The position numbers and the translations under genes are program-made. From positions 310,001 to 374,000 of the forward strand of contig NZ_JADPRT010000003.1 of NCBI RefSeq assembly GCF_015690355.1: a DNA stretch of 64,000 bases. Reading direction: 5' to 3'. Positions within the stretch are counted from its first letter, which is position 1; each line of letters starts with the position of its first letter. The DNA is from Streptacidiphilus fuscans (GTDB lineage Bacteria > Actinomycetota > Actinomycetes > Streptomycetales > Streptomycetaceae). Below, piece after piece: positions 8,269-17,478 of this stretch. The notes beneath the pieces are model-generated. The model searched no databases and had not been told where the DNA came from. It saw nothing but the letters and a program-made list of their open reading frames with translations.

Positions 8269-8649
8269 ATGCGTAAGACCGCTCGTACTGCGGCACTGAC
8301 CACGATCCTGCTCGGCGCCGCGGGCATCGCGGCGGCGACCCCCGCTGCCGCCCTCACCACGGCGAGCGGCGCACGCCCCTCCGCCGAGCTGCAGCCGACG
8401 TCGGTCGGCCCGGCGATGGCGGGCCTGACCGGCGCGGTCCCCTACGTCCTCGCCCCGGCGAAGGACTTCCGCCTCGACCCGCTGGCCAACTCCTCCGCGG
8501 ACCCGCTCAACAACGGCGTCGCCTTCCTCCCCGACTCGCCGGGCGCGGCCCCGCTCTCCACCAAGCCGGTCACCAACGGCCTCAGCCACGGTGGCGGCCT
8601 CGCCAGCTTGCCGCTGGTCGGCGGCGCGGCGAACCTTCTCCCGGGCTGA
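8269..8649 (+). CDS. Small secreted protein of unknown function
   Basis: The 126-residue protein has a signal peptide (MRKTARTAALTTILLGAAGI..., cleavage near PAAALT, residue 29). The mature part of about 97 residues is rich in Pro, Leu, Ala and Gly, with no cysteine and no domain I recognise. Phrases such as GLTGAVPYVLAPAKDF and GLASLPLVGGAANLLPG hint at a small surface protein. GGAGAG precedes ATG 8269. Its position behind the chaplins suggests, but does not show, a role in the aerial-hypha surface. Confidence 0.75.
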   Translation: MRKTARTAALTTILLGAAGIAAATPAAALTTASGARPSAELQPTSVGPAMAGLTGAVPYVLAPAKDFRLDPLANSSADPLNNGVAFLPDSPGAAPLSTKPVTNGLSHGGGLASLPLVGGAANLLPG

Positions 8650-8670
8650 GACGCAGAGCCTCTGCAAGCG

Positions 8671-8806
8671 AGGTAGTTGCACTACTTAGGGGCGCGGGGA
8701 ACTGCGCGAGCAACCACCCTGTCGGGATGGCCCTGCTCGTTCAGCGACACACCACACACGGTGGCTTGTCGCGCAGTTCCCCGCGCCCCTGACATTTGCA
8801 ACTACC
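8671..8806. repeat. Large inverted repeat in intergenic region
   Basis: The left arm 8671-8709 and right arm 8769-8806 are reverse complements apart from about six central positions, enclosing about 60 bp. Both arms contain the GGGGCGCGGGGAACTGCGCGA-type block that recurs in streptomycete intergenic regions. A third partial block (CCCCGCGCCCCTAGGCAGT) is at about 8863-8885. No transposase is present. It lies between the 3' ends of convergent genes and may act as a terminator for both. Confidence 0.7.
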
Positions 8807-8919
8807 TGCGGCAGCAAAGCACCCACCTGCTCGCGCCCACGCGGCGGAGCCGCACATCAGCAGAGCCCCGCGCCCCTAGGCAGTGCAACGTCCCAGCGCC
8901 CGAACGCTGAGGCCGCTGC

Positions 8920-10011
8920 CTACAGCTGCTTGCGGAACACTTCCGCAGTCTGCAGGAAGAGGTCGTTGGCCTCCGTCTCGCCGATGGTCACGCGGGCGCC
9001 CTCGCCCGCGAAGGGGCGGACCACGACGCCCGCCGCCTCGCACGCCGCCGCGAACTCCGTCGTCCGCTCACCCAGCCGCAGCCAGACGAAGTTCGCCTGG
9101 GTCGTCGCCACCGTCCAGCCCTGGGCGACCAGCGCCGCCACGACCCGCTCGCGCTCAGCGACCAGCGCGGCCACGCGCTCCAGCAGGGCCTCCTCCGACC
9201 GCAGCGAGGCCACCGCCGCGTCCTGCGCGAGCTGGCTGACGCCGAACGGCACCGCTGTCTGCCGCAGCGCCTGAGCGACAGGCTCGTGCGCGATGCAGAA
9301 GCCGACCCGGAGGCCGGCCAGGCCGTACGCCTTGGAGAAGGTGCGCAGCACGCAGACGTTGGGGCGGTCGCGGTAGAGGTCGATGCCGTTCGGCACCTCC
9401 TCGTCGCGGACGAACTCGTTGTACGCCTCGTCGAGGACGATCAGCACGTCGCGCGGCACCGCGTCCAGGAAGCGCTCCAGCTCCTCGCGGTGGGCGACCG
9501 TCCCGGTCGGGTTGTTGGGGTTGCAGACGAAGATCAGCCGGGTGCGGTCCGTCACCGCGGCCAGCATCGCGTCGAGGTCGTGCGTCTCGTCCGCCTTGAG
9601 CGGGACCCGGACGCTGGTGGCGCCGCTGATCTGGGTGATGATCGGGTACGCCTCGAACGAGCGCCAGGCGAAGATCACCTCGTCGCCCGGACCGGAGGTC
9701 GACTGCAGCAGCGACTGCGCGACGCCCACCGAGCCCGTGCCGGTGGCGACATGCGCCTCCGGGACGTCGAACCGCTGTGCCAGCTCGGCGATCAGGCCCG
9801 CGCAGGACATGTCCGGGTAGCGGTTGAAGCTCTGCGCCGCCTCGACCGCCGCCTCAAGGACGCCCGGCAGCGGCGGGTAGGGGTTCTCGTTGGAGGAGAG
9901 CTTGAATGCGGGCGTGCCGTCCGCGCCCTGCGCCGGCTTGCCCGGCTTGTACGCGGGGATGCCCGCGAGGGCCGCGCGCAGCCGGGGGCTGGGAGTGGTT
10001 TCGCTGCTCAC
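8920..10011 (-). CDS. hisC: Histidinol-phosphate aminotransferase-family PLP enzyme
   Basis: This is a 363-residue fold-type I aminotransferase. Family features: substrate-side SSNENPYPP near the N-terminus, [22 protein letters not shown], and the PLP lysine in [14 protein letters not shown] (near residue 230). It converts imidazole acetol phosphate and glutamate to L-histidinol phosphate. Because no other his gene is nearby, it could instead be the closely related aromatic aminotransferase (Pat); sequence inspection cannot separate them. The start is GTG 10011 with GGAGG about 9 nt upstream. It is divergent from the LacI-type regulator. Confidence 0.85.
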   Translation of the reverse strand: MSSETTPSPRLRAALAGIPAYKPGKPAQGADGTPAFKLSSNENPYPPLPGVLEAAVEAAQSFNRYPDMSCAGLIAELAQRFDVPEAHVATGTGSVGVAQSLLQSTSGPGDEVIFAWRSFEAYPIITQISGATSVRVPLKADETHDLDAMLAAVTDRTRLIFVCNPNNPTGTVAHREELERFLDAVPRDVLIVLDEAYNEFVRDEEVPNGIDLYRDRPNVCVLRTFSKAYGLAGLRVGFCIAHEPVAQALRQTAVPFGVSQLAQDAAVASLRSEEALLERVAALVAERERVVAALVAQGWTVATTQANFVWLRLGERTTEFAAACEAAGVVVRPFAGEGARVTIGETEANDLFLQTAEVFRKQL

Positions 10012-10323
10012 CGTTGTCTTCCTCCATTAGTCGCGTCGCCCGCCACGTCTTCTTCGTCGTGACCCGCGCCGCCGTATCCGGTCGAGATCACCATACGAGC
10101 CGATAGCCGGAACCTCACCCGTGCGAGTGACATGTGCCGGTATGGCTCCGCGCAGACTCAGGGGGCGACACCGTACGTACATGGCCAAAACGCAGGCGAT
10201 CTGCCCCGAATCGGTCGTTGGTGCAAGGAGAAAACGCACCGATGGTCATGGAGAAACGTATCTCCGACCAACCCGGACAGACCATCCCCTTCTGACAGTT
10301 CCGCGCCATACGATCGGCCAGAC
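10012..10323. promoter_or_regulatory. Divergent promoter region between hisC and lacI-type gene
   Basis: This 312-bp region contains no gene. It holds the starts of both divergent transcripts. GGAGAAACGTATCTCC at 10250-10265 is a 16-bp partial palindrome that could be an operator for the LacI-family protein, but this is speculative. Confidence 0.4.
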
Positions 10324-11433
10324 ATGACAGCAGCAGCGAATCACCACGGCCGTCGGGCGACCACCCGCACGCGTCGGCTGGAACGCGCCGGGATCAGGGA
10401 CGTCGCGGCGGCGGCCGGCGTCTCGATCACCACCGTGTCCGACGCGCTCAACGGCAAGGGGCGCCTGCCGGACGAGACCCGCAGCAAGGTGCGCGAGGTC
10501 GCCGAGCGGCTGGGCTACCGCCCCTCCGCCGCGGCGCGCACCCTGCGCACGGGGCGCTCCGGCCTGATCGGCCTGACGGTGACGACGTACGGGCAAGAAC
10601 CGTTCACCTTCACCGAGTTCGCCTACTTCGCCGAGATGGCCAGGGCGGCGACATCGGCCGCGCTCAACCGCGGCTACGCCCTGGTCGTCCTCCCGGCGTC
10701 GTCCCGGCACGACGTCTGGAGCAACGTCGCGCTCGACGGCACGGTCGTCATCGACCCGGCCGACCACGACCCCATGGTCGTCGACCTCTACCGCCAGGGC
10801 CTGCCGGTGGTCAGCGACGGCAAACCGGGCAACTGCCCTGTCACCGCCTGGGTGGACAACGACCACCACGCCGCCGTGCTCGGCATCCTGGACCACCTGG
10901 CCCAGGCGGGCGCGCGCCGGATCGGTCTGCTCACCGGCACCAGCACCGACACCTACACCCGCCTCAGCACCGAGGCGTACCTGGGCTGGTGTCGCAGCGT
11001 CGGCCAACAGCCGCTTTACGAGGCGTATCCGGCGCACGACCCGTGCGCGGGCGCGGTCGCGGCCGACCGCCTGCTCGCCCGCCCGGACCGGCCGGACGCG
11101 GTCTACGGGCTGTTCGACCCCAACGGCACCGACCTGCTGGCCGCCGCGCGCCGCTACAGCCTGCGCGTCCCCGAGGACCTGCTGCTGGTCTGCTGCAGCG
11201 AGAGCGACGTCTACGCCACCACCGAGCCGCCGATCACCACCCTCTCGCTCAAGCCCCGCCGGATCGGCACGACCGTGGTCAACCTGCTGATCGACGCGAT
11301 CGAGGGCCTCAGCCCGGCCACACAGGACGCCTCCGGACAGCTGATGCCGACGGAACTGATCGTCCGACGCTCGTCGCAACGGCGGGCCCACCGCACCACA
11401 GTGGCCGCCCCGCGCCCGCCCGGCGAGACGTGA
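10324..11433 (+). CDS. LacI-family transcriptional regulator
   Basis: The 369-residue protein has a LacI helix-turn-helix near residues 22-68 (IRDVAAAAGVSITTVSDALN followed by hinge residues) and a periplasmic-binding-like effector domain (about 80-350). An Arg/His-rich leader precedes the HTH. Typical members repress sugar-use genes and respond to a carbohydrate. No transport or sugar gene is adjacent; the only neighbour is the divergent aminotransferase, so its regulon cannot be told. ATG 10324 is chosen because it starts shortly before the HTH; longer frames add unrelated sequence. Confidence 0.88.
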   Translation: MTAAANHHGRRATTRTRRLERAGIRDVAAAAGVSITTVSDALNGKGRLPDETRSKVREVAERLGYRPSAAARTLRTGRSGLIGLTVTTYGQEPFTFTEFAYFAEMARAATSAALNRGYALVVLPASSRHDVWSNVALDGTVVIDPADHDPMVVDLYRQGLPVVSDGKPGNCPVTAWVDNDHHAAVLGILDHLAQAGARRIGLLTGTSTDTYTRLSTEAYLGWCRSVGQQPLYEAYPAHDPCAGAVAADRLLARPDRPDAVYGLFDPNGTDLLAAARRYSLRVPEDLLLVCCSESDVYATTEPPITTLSLKPRRIGTTVVNLLIDAIEGLSPATQDASGQLMPTELIVRRSSQRRAHRTTVAAPRPPGET

Positions 11434-11785
11434 CCGGCAGCCGGGCCAGGTGAGTTGACGAAGTTCCACGGAGCTCGCCGGCCCCCGCCAGCCCCCGCGG
11501 GAGCCGGTCGGAGCCGGTCGAAGTCTGGGGAGCCAGTCGGTGTCCGCCGGAGTCCGTCGGCCCCCGAGTTGTTCCGGCGGAATTCGCGGAGCCTCGGTGG
11601 CGTCCGGCGACTCCAGCCGGTCGGCTGGAATCCGGTTCGGTCGCCGTCCGTCACCAACCGCCTGACCTGCCCCTTTTTGTCACTCATTGCTCCACCGCCG
11701 ACCGGCGGCCGATCCGCGCAGAGCGAACGATTTCAGCAGCCTGATCCCTCCCAGGTGCGGACGCCGGGAAGGACGGCTTTATACG
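11434..11785. other. Intergenic region with degenerate GGAGCCGGTCG repeats
   Basis: No supported gene is present. Positions about 11500-11570 contain imperfect reiterations of GGAGCCGGTCG/GGAGTCCGTCGG. A TATACGAT box at 11780-11787 overlaps the start of the next gene, and GGGAAGGACGG at 11766-11776 is its ribosome-binding site. Confidence 0.45.
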
Positions 11786-13147
11786 ATGGGCGGCATGACA
11801 CCCGTGGACCGTCCCGCCTGGCCTGACCAGCCGGACCCAGGCCCGCACGCCGCGCAGGCAGCGGACGGGTCCACGGCGTTCGACTTCTTCGCGCCCGCGA
11901 CCCCCCAGCAGGCGCAGCGCGCGCCCCTGGAGACGCCGCAGCCGGAGCCGTCGGAGGCCCTGCCCTCCGCCGCCCCCACGGAGTTCGGCGCACCCGCGGA
12001 GTTCGGCGTACCCGCGGAGTTCGGCGTACCCGCGGAGTTCGGCGTACCCGCCGTGGGCCACCCGGGGATGTCGGCGGCGGCTCCCGTGGGGACGCACTCG
12101 GGGATTCGCGCCGCCCTGGAGCCGGAGCTCAACCTCGACCTCTCCGCGCACGTGGCCGTCGCCGCACAGCTGGGCGGACCTCAGCTGGTCAACATGGCCG
12201 CCGCCGCGCCGCAGGACCCGCCGACGCTGGAGCTGGGCGCGCCGATCCAGCCCAACGCCCGGGTGATCCCCGCCCCCGCGGTGCCCGTCCCGGCCGACGC
12301 CACGCTCGTCGACGGCTTCCAGTCCGCCCCCGAGGGCCCGCTCTACGTGGTCGGCGACGTGCACGGCTACCTGCAGGAGTTGCTCGACGGCCTGCACGCG
12401 CAGGGTCTGATCGACTCCGAGGGCCGGTGGAGCGCCGGGCGTTCCCGGCTCTGGTTCCTGGGCGACTTCACCGACCGTGGCCCGGACGGCATCGGTGTCA
12501 TCGAAACGGTGATGCGGCTCGCGGCCGAGGCTGCGGCGGTCGGGGGCTACTGCCGTGCCCTGATGGGGAATCACGAACTGCTGCTGCTCGGCGCGGACCG
12601 CTACGGCGACGAACCGGTGCAGTCGAGCGCGGGCACCGCGTCGTTCCTCGCCGCCTGGCGGCTCAACGGCGGCCAGCCCACCGACATGGAGCGCCTGGAG
12701 GACCACCACGTCGCCTGGCTCTCCCGGCTCCCCGCGATGTCCGTCGAGGACGGCCACCTGCTGGTCCACTCCGACACCACCGCGTACCTGGAGTACGGCG
12801 ACTCGGTGGACGCGGTCAACGACGCCGTCCACGAGGTGCTGAACCACGGTGACGCGGACGAGTGGTGGGACTGCTTCCGACGACTGACCAAGCGCTTCGC
12901 CTTCCGCGGCGACAACGGCGCGCAGTCTGCGCGTGAGCTGCTCGACGTCTACGGCGGCCACCGGGTGGTCCACGGCCACAGTCCGATCCCGTACCTGCTC
13001 GGTGACGCGCCCAGCGAGGACGGCCACTCGGGCATCCAGGTCACCGGTCCGCACGTCTACGCGGACGAGCTGGCCGTGGCGATGGACGGCGGCGTCACCA
13101 TGGAGGGCGAGGGCCGGCTCCTCATCGCGCGCCTGCCGCTGGGCTGA
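11786..13147 (+). CDS. PPP-family metallophosphoesterase with low-complexity N-terminus
   Basis: The 453-residue protein has a disordered Pro/Ala-rich N-terminal half (residues 1 to about 180), then a calcineurin-like phosphoesterase domain. The metal-binding motifs are intact: GDVHG near residue 190, GDFTDRG near 226 and GNHE near 261, with later GHS-type histidine in VVHGHSPI. This fits serine/threonine or bis-nucleosyl-tetraphosphatase-type PPP enzymes; the substrate is unknown. The N-terminal region contains a perfect 18-bp tandem repeat (EFGVPA units). Start: ATG 11786 (GGAAGGA 12 nt upstream); ATG 11795 is an alternative. It is followed by a short GGGCTGAGCCGAGCT duplication. Confidence 0.85.
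   Translation: MGGMTPVDRPAWPDQPDPGPHAAQAADGSTAFDFFAPATPQQAQRAPLETPQPEPSEALPSAAPTEFGAPAEFGVPAEFGVPAEFGVPAVGHPGMSAAAPVGTHSGIRAALEPELNLDLSAHVAVAAQLGGPQLVNMAAAAPQDPPTLELGAPIQPNARVIPAPAVPVPADATLVDGFQSAPEGPLYVVGDVHGYLQELLDGLHAQGLIDSEGRWSAGRSRLWFLGDFTDRGPDGIGVIETVMRLAAEAAAVGGYCRALMGNHELLLLGADRYGDEPVQSSAGTASFLAAWRLNGGQPTDMERLEDHHVAWLSRLPAMSVEDGHLLVHSDTTAYLEYGDSVDAVNDAVHEVLNHGDADEWWDCFRRLTKRFAFRGDNGAQSARELLDVYGGHRVVHGHSPIPYLLGDAPSEDGHSGIQVTGPHVYADELAVAMDGGVTMEGEGRLLIARLPLG
11981..12052 (+). repeat. Four 18-bp tandem units inside phosphoesterase gene
   Basis: GAGTTCGGCGTACCCGCG is repeated at 11981, 11999, 12017 and 12035. The first unit differs by C for T at one position and the last differs at its final bases. 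The units encode EFG(A/V)PA repeats in frame. Confidence 0.9.
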
Positions 13148-13430
13148 GCCGAGCTGGGCTGAGCCGAGCTGACGGTCCGTCTGTTGGCGTGACCACCTGT
13201 TCGCCTCTTCGCGCACCGCACACGCGCGCGAGCGGCTTGCATGCGGCAATTGCCAGAAGCAACTCCTGTCCCTCCCGGCGCGGGAAATTCTGGAAAGCGA
13301 CTGTCACTGTGTCAGTGCCCGCGCCTAGCATGAGGGTCAGTCACCCACCACTGACGAACAACCCCCAGCTGAGCAGCCCTGACGGCCTGCCTCACGGCAG
13401 GTCGCGATATTTCCACGGGGGAGCAGAACG

Positions 13431-14354
13431 ATGGACATCGCTCCGCACATGCAGCCCGAGGACAAGCCCGACTACGTGCGGATCCTGGACGAGGCCCTGC
13501 AGAGCCCGCACATCCGCGAGTCCCTGCGCGCGGCCCGGGGCGACGTGACCGCCGCCCAACTGCACGACCGCGCCCTGCGCGACCTCGACGAGGTCGCCGC
13601 CGGGGCCGCACCGGAGTACGAGCACTACCGGTCCCTGCGCGAGCAGTTCGCCGAGCTCGCCGCAGGTCCGGACACCGACCGGCTCGGCAGCGTCGACCCG
13701 GCCATGTGGGTCGCGCCGGACACCCCGCTGGAGGCCGCCAACCGGGCCGGCTTCACCGCGATGGCAGCGGTGCTGGCGCCGGTCCTGGCCTGGCTGAGCG
13801 CGCTGGTCCTCTGGCTGACCGGTGTCGCGGTCCACGCGGGGTCGCCAAGTCTCGCGCTCGGCCACCAACTGGTCACCGCCGCGGGCGTGCTCGCGATCGC
13901 GGGCGGCGCGGCGCTGGTCGTCGCCACGGTCGGCCTGCTGATGACCGCCCGGCGGGACGCGGCGGCTCCGCCGCTCCGTCCCCAACCGGAGCTGGCCGCC
14001 GACATCTCCAAGGCCCGCGAGGTGTGGCGCAGCACGCTGCGCGACCGCGCCGTCGTGCCCTACCTGGAGCGCGAACTCGCCTCCCGCGCCGCCGCGAACC
14101 ACATACCCAAACCGCCTGCGCGCAGCCGCGTCGACCTGATCCGCCAGAGCCCTCGGCTGGGCTTCAGCAGCCCGGGTTTCACCAGCCCGGGCTGCGAGGG
14201 GATCACCGACCGCCAGGGTGAGGAGAAGCCGGAGAAGGAACGCGAGGACGAGATCTACTTCTCGTCCCCGGGGTTCAGCTCCCCCGACTTCACCTCGCCG
14301 GGCCGCAGCGGGCCGGAGCAGCTCGGCCGCTTCCTCCCCAACCCGGAGGAGTGA
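13431..14354 (+). CDS. Membrane protein with C-terminal SPGF-type repeats, unknown function
   Basis: The 307-residue protein has a soluble, acidic helical N-terminus (about 1-105), two adjacent transmembrane helices (about 108-130 and 143-168), an amphipathic helical region (about 180-230), and a C-terminal tail with short reiterated motifs: GFSSPGFTSPG near 243-253 and FSSPGFSSPDFTSPG near 282-296, separated by a charged EKPEKEREDE stretch. I do not recognise a domain. The reiterated SPGF/SPDF tail looks like a binding or assembly segment. GGGGGAG precedes ATG 13431. It is convergent with asd. Confidence 0.75.
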   Translation: MDIAPHMQPEDKPDYVRILDEALQSPHIRESLRAARGDVTAAQLHDRALRDLDEVAAGAAPEYEHYRSLREQFAELAAGPDTDRLGSVDPAMWVAPDTPLEAANRAGFTAMAAVLAPVLAWLSALVLWLTGVAVHAGSPSLALGHQLVTAAGVLAIAGGAALVVATVGLLMTARRDAAAPPLRPQPELAADISKAREVWRSTLRDRAVVPYLERELASRAAANHIPKPPARSRVDLIRQSPRLGFSSPGFTSPGCEGITDRQGEEKPEKEREDEIYFSSPGFSSPDFTSPGRSGPEQLGRFLPNPEE

Positions 14355-14396
14355 CCGGAGGGCTCAGACGGCCCCGGTTCCTCTGCCGCCCGCGCG

Positions 14397-15590
<1,194 letters not shown>

Positions 15591-15700
15591 TCACACGTGG
15601 ATCCCGGGTCGCCTTCTGAGGCGTGCTCCCGGCCTTCGCCGGAGGTGGCGGAATCGGCCGAGGCGCCGGTGCCCGTGGTGCCACGGGCCTGGGCGGCGAC

Positions 15701-15868
15701 ATGCGTCGCGAGTCGATGTCCGGCAAGAAGCTCGACTACGCCCTGGCCGTGGACGCCGCCTCCGAGCAGCTGACCCAACGCCTCCACCTCCGCGCGACGG
15801 GCGAGGTCCCCGACTGGTTCACCGCCGACGTCGACCAACGCGTCGCCGCCCTCCGCAAGCAACGCTGA
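15701..15868 (+). CDS. Small hypothetical protein
   Basis: The reading frame gives a 55-residue hydrophilic protein (MRRESMSGKKLDYALAVDAA..., ending ADVDQRVAALRKQR). An internal ATG at 15716 would give 50 residues. No signal peptide or membrane segment is present. The balanced amphipathic composition is unlike the Arg/Pro-rich translations of non-coding frames nearby, which is why I keep it. Function unknown. It is convergent with the next gene. Confidence 0.5.
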   Translation: MRRESMSGKKLDYALAVDAASEQLTQRLHLRATGEVPDWFTADVDQRVAALRKQR

Positions 15869-15888
15869 CCCGGAGCGCGCAGCCGCTG

Positions 15889-16281
15889 CTAGGCGCGCTC
15901 GCGCTCGCGCTTCAGGTGCATGGCCAGCGTCAGCAGCAGGAGCGGCAGACCGATCGCGTGGTAGGCCACGTCCACGGCCGTCCCGGACTTCACCGTGAAC
16001 GTCATCCCCACGACGAACCCGGCGACGGCGAACGCCAGCGAGCCGAGCATGAGCCCCCAACTCCGGTCGGGCGAACGCCGCATCCGGTAGACGGCGGCGA
16101 GCAGCACCACCCCGATGACTGCCTCGGCGACCCCCGCCGAGTCCGGGTCGTAGGGCGGCCCTCCACCCGAGATCACGTGGGTCAGATGCAGCGCCGCCAT
16201 CACCAGCAGCGACACCCCCACCCCACCCGCCAACGCCACCACCCGCGCGCTCCGCGCGTCTTCGGTCCTGTTCGTCACCAT
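15889..16281 (-). CDS. Four-helix membrane protein, unknown function
   Basis: The 130-residue protein has four hydrophobic segments (about residues 15-36, 48-66, 78-95, 103-122), and a charged C-terminus LKRERERA. There is no catalytic motif. Start ATG 16281. It is convergent with the small hypothetical gene and has no obvious operon partner. Confidence 0.7.
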   Translation of the reverse strand: MVTNRTEDARSARVVALAGGVGVSLLVMAALHLTHVISGGGPPYDPDSAGVAEAVIGVVLLAAVYRMRRSPDRSWGLMLGSLAFAVAGFVVGMTFTVKSGTAVDVAYHAIGLPLLLLTLAMHLKRERERA

Positions 16282-16611
16282 GCCCTCAGCCTCCGCTTCC
16301 CGCTCCGGCCGCGCGTCGCGCAGGAGAAGGCAGTTGGGCTACCACCCAGGGAGTACACGGGAGCCGGACAGACCATCGGACAAGTACGACAGAAGGCGTA
16401 ACCGGGAGGCATACGAATCGTTGGCCAAGGTGCGCGTAGGCAAACCAGGGTGAGACGACTCGAAACTTCTGTGAATCTGTGAGCAGTCCGGGTAGGACCC
16501 GGCGGGATGAATCCGTGGCCGTATGCGACCTACGCCCCTAGCCGCTGGGTGGTGCGGTGCAGGACCTCTGTCCTTTGTTCACATACGGATTCACGAAGGG
16601 ACGGCACACCC
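16282..16611. promoter_or_regulatory. Divergent upstream region
   Basis: This 330-bp gap holds no gene. CCGGGT-AGG-ACCCGG at 16488-16502 is a perfect short palindrome. TTCACATACGGATTCACGAAGG lies just before the next gene and includes its GAAGGGA ribosome-binding site. The gap is less GC-rich than its surroundings. Confidence 0.4.
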
Positions 16612-17370
16612 ATGCCACCCGAACTCGCTCTCGTCGAGTCGCGCTCCCTGCGCGCCACCCTCACCCACCGGGTCGAGGCGCTCGACAAGGTCAAGATCCT
16701 GGTCATGTTGCCCGACGGCACCTACGTGACGACCAAGATGGTCGCCACGTATTTCGAGGTCGACCCCGAGGCGATCAAGAAGATCGTCCAACGGCACCGC
16801 GCCGAGCTGGAATCGAACGGAATGACCGTGCTCAGGGGATCCGCCCTGGTCACCTTCGAGAGGGACATCTTGTCCCTCTCGAACGAGAGTTATCCACAGC
16901 TCCGCTCGAACCTCACCCTGTTCCCCCGCAGGGCCGTGCTGAACGTCGGCATGCTGCTGCGCGACAGCCCCGTCGCCCAGCGCGTGCGCAGCTACCTCCT
17001 CGACGTCGAGGAGCAGGTTGTCCACAGGCCGGCCGACGTTCCACAGCCCCGCGCGTACCGCCCGTCCCCCGGCCCGCAGCTCGGTCCCGGGCCGCACTGG
17101 GACGAGTACGAAAAGACCTCCAGCAACGCCGACTTGGAGGCCTGGCGTCGAGTCATCGACGGCGAGGTCGCCGACGACCCCAGCTCCGACGGTGAGGACA
17201 CCCTGCCGCCGGGCTGGCCCGAGAGCGTCGACCGGCGGCTCGACGCCATGGGGCGCGTGTCCAGCGCGATGAGCCACAAGCTCGATGACGTCGGCCAGGA
17301 CGTCCGCCGGATGCGCAAGGACATCAACGCCCTGCGCGGAGATATCCACAGGGCCGAGCGACACCGCTGA
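16612..17370 (+). CDS. Antirepressor-like putative DNA-binding protein
   Basis: The 252-residue protein starts at ATG 16612 after GAAGGGA. Residues about 10-130 resemble the DNA-contacting part of phage-type antirepressors: LPDGTYVTTKMVATYFEV, then DPEAIKKIVQRHRAEL, then a typical RRAVLNVGMLLRDSPVAQRV followed by RSYLLDVEEQ. The C-terminal third has a long amphipathic, probably coiled-coil helix (about 205-252). Homologous proteins occur as chromosomal singletons in actinobacteria. No integrase, att site or other phage gene is adjacent, so it need not be a prophage gene. Unusually, the gene contains three DnaA-box-like 9-mers, with another just after its stop. Confidence 0.7.
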   Translation: MPPELALVESRSLRATLTHRVEALDKVKILVMLPDGTYVTTKMVATYFEVDPEAIKKIVQRHRAELESNGMTVLRGSALVTFERDILSLSNESYPQLRSNLTLFPRRAVLNVGMLLRDSPVAQRVRSYLLDVEEQVVHRPADVPQPRAYRPSPGPQLGPGPHWDEYEKTSSNADLEAWRRVIDGEVADDPSSDGEDTLPPGWPESVDRRLDAMGRVSSAMSHKLDDVGQDVRRMRKDINALRGDIHRAERHR

Positions 17371-17417
17371 CCTGCATAGGACTCAAACAGGGTCCTACGC
17401 ATCAGCGCTTGTCCACA
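16890..17417 (+). other. Cluster of four DnaA-box-like 9-mers
   Basis: TTATCCACA at 16890-16898, TTGTCCACA at 17018-17026, ATATCCACA at 17342-17350 (one mismatch) and TTGTCCACA at 17409-17417 all face the same way. Two match the Streptomyces consensus exactly and one the E. coli consensus. A weaker CGTTCCACA lies at 17037-17045. In DNA this GC-rich such 9-mers should be rare. Function is inferred only. Confidence 0.5.
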
Positions 17418-17422
17418 GGCAC

Positions 17423-17461
17423 GGACGGGCCCGGCGGTCGAGTCGACCGCCGGGCCCGTCC
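17423..17461. terminator. Perfect 19-bp-arm hairpin between convergent genes
   Basis: The left arm 17423-17441 (GGACGGGCCCGGCGGTCGA) and right arm 17443-17461 are exact reverse complements around a single-base spacer. It sits between the 3' ends of the antirepressor-like gene and the amidase gene and should terminate both. A weaker hairpin (AGGACTC...GGTCCT) precedes it at about 17378-17396. Confidence 0.8.
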
Positions 17462-17478
17462 CGGTTGTGCGGCAGGGG

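Noticed and set aside
8671..8806. Inverted repeat as ends of an insertion sequence
   Set aside because: Only about 60 bp lie between the arms and no transposase or target duplication is present.
11455..11826. Small open frame of about 123 codons before the phosphoesterase gene
   Set aside because: It is Arg/Pro/Ser-rich, made of degenerate GC repeats, with no ribosome-binding site, and overlaps the start region of the next gene.
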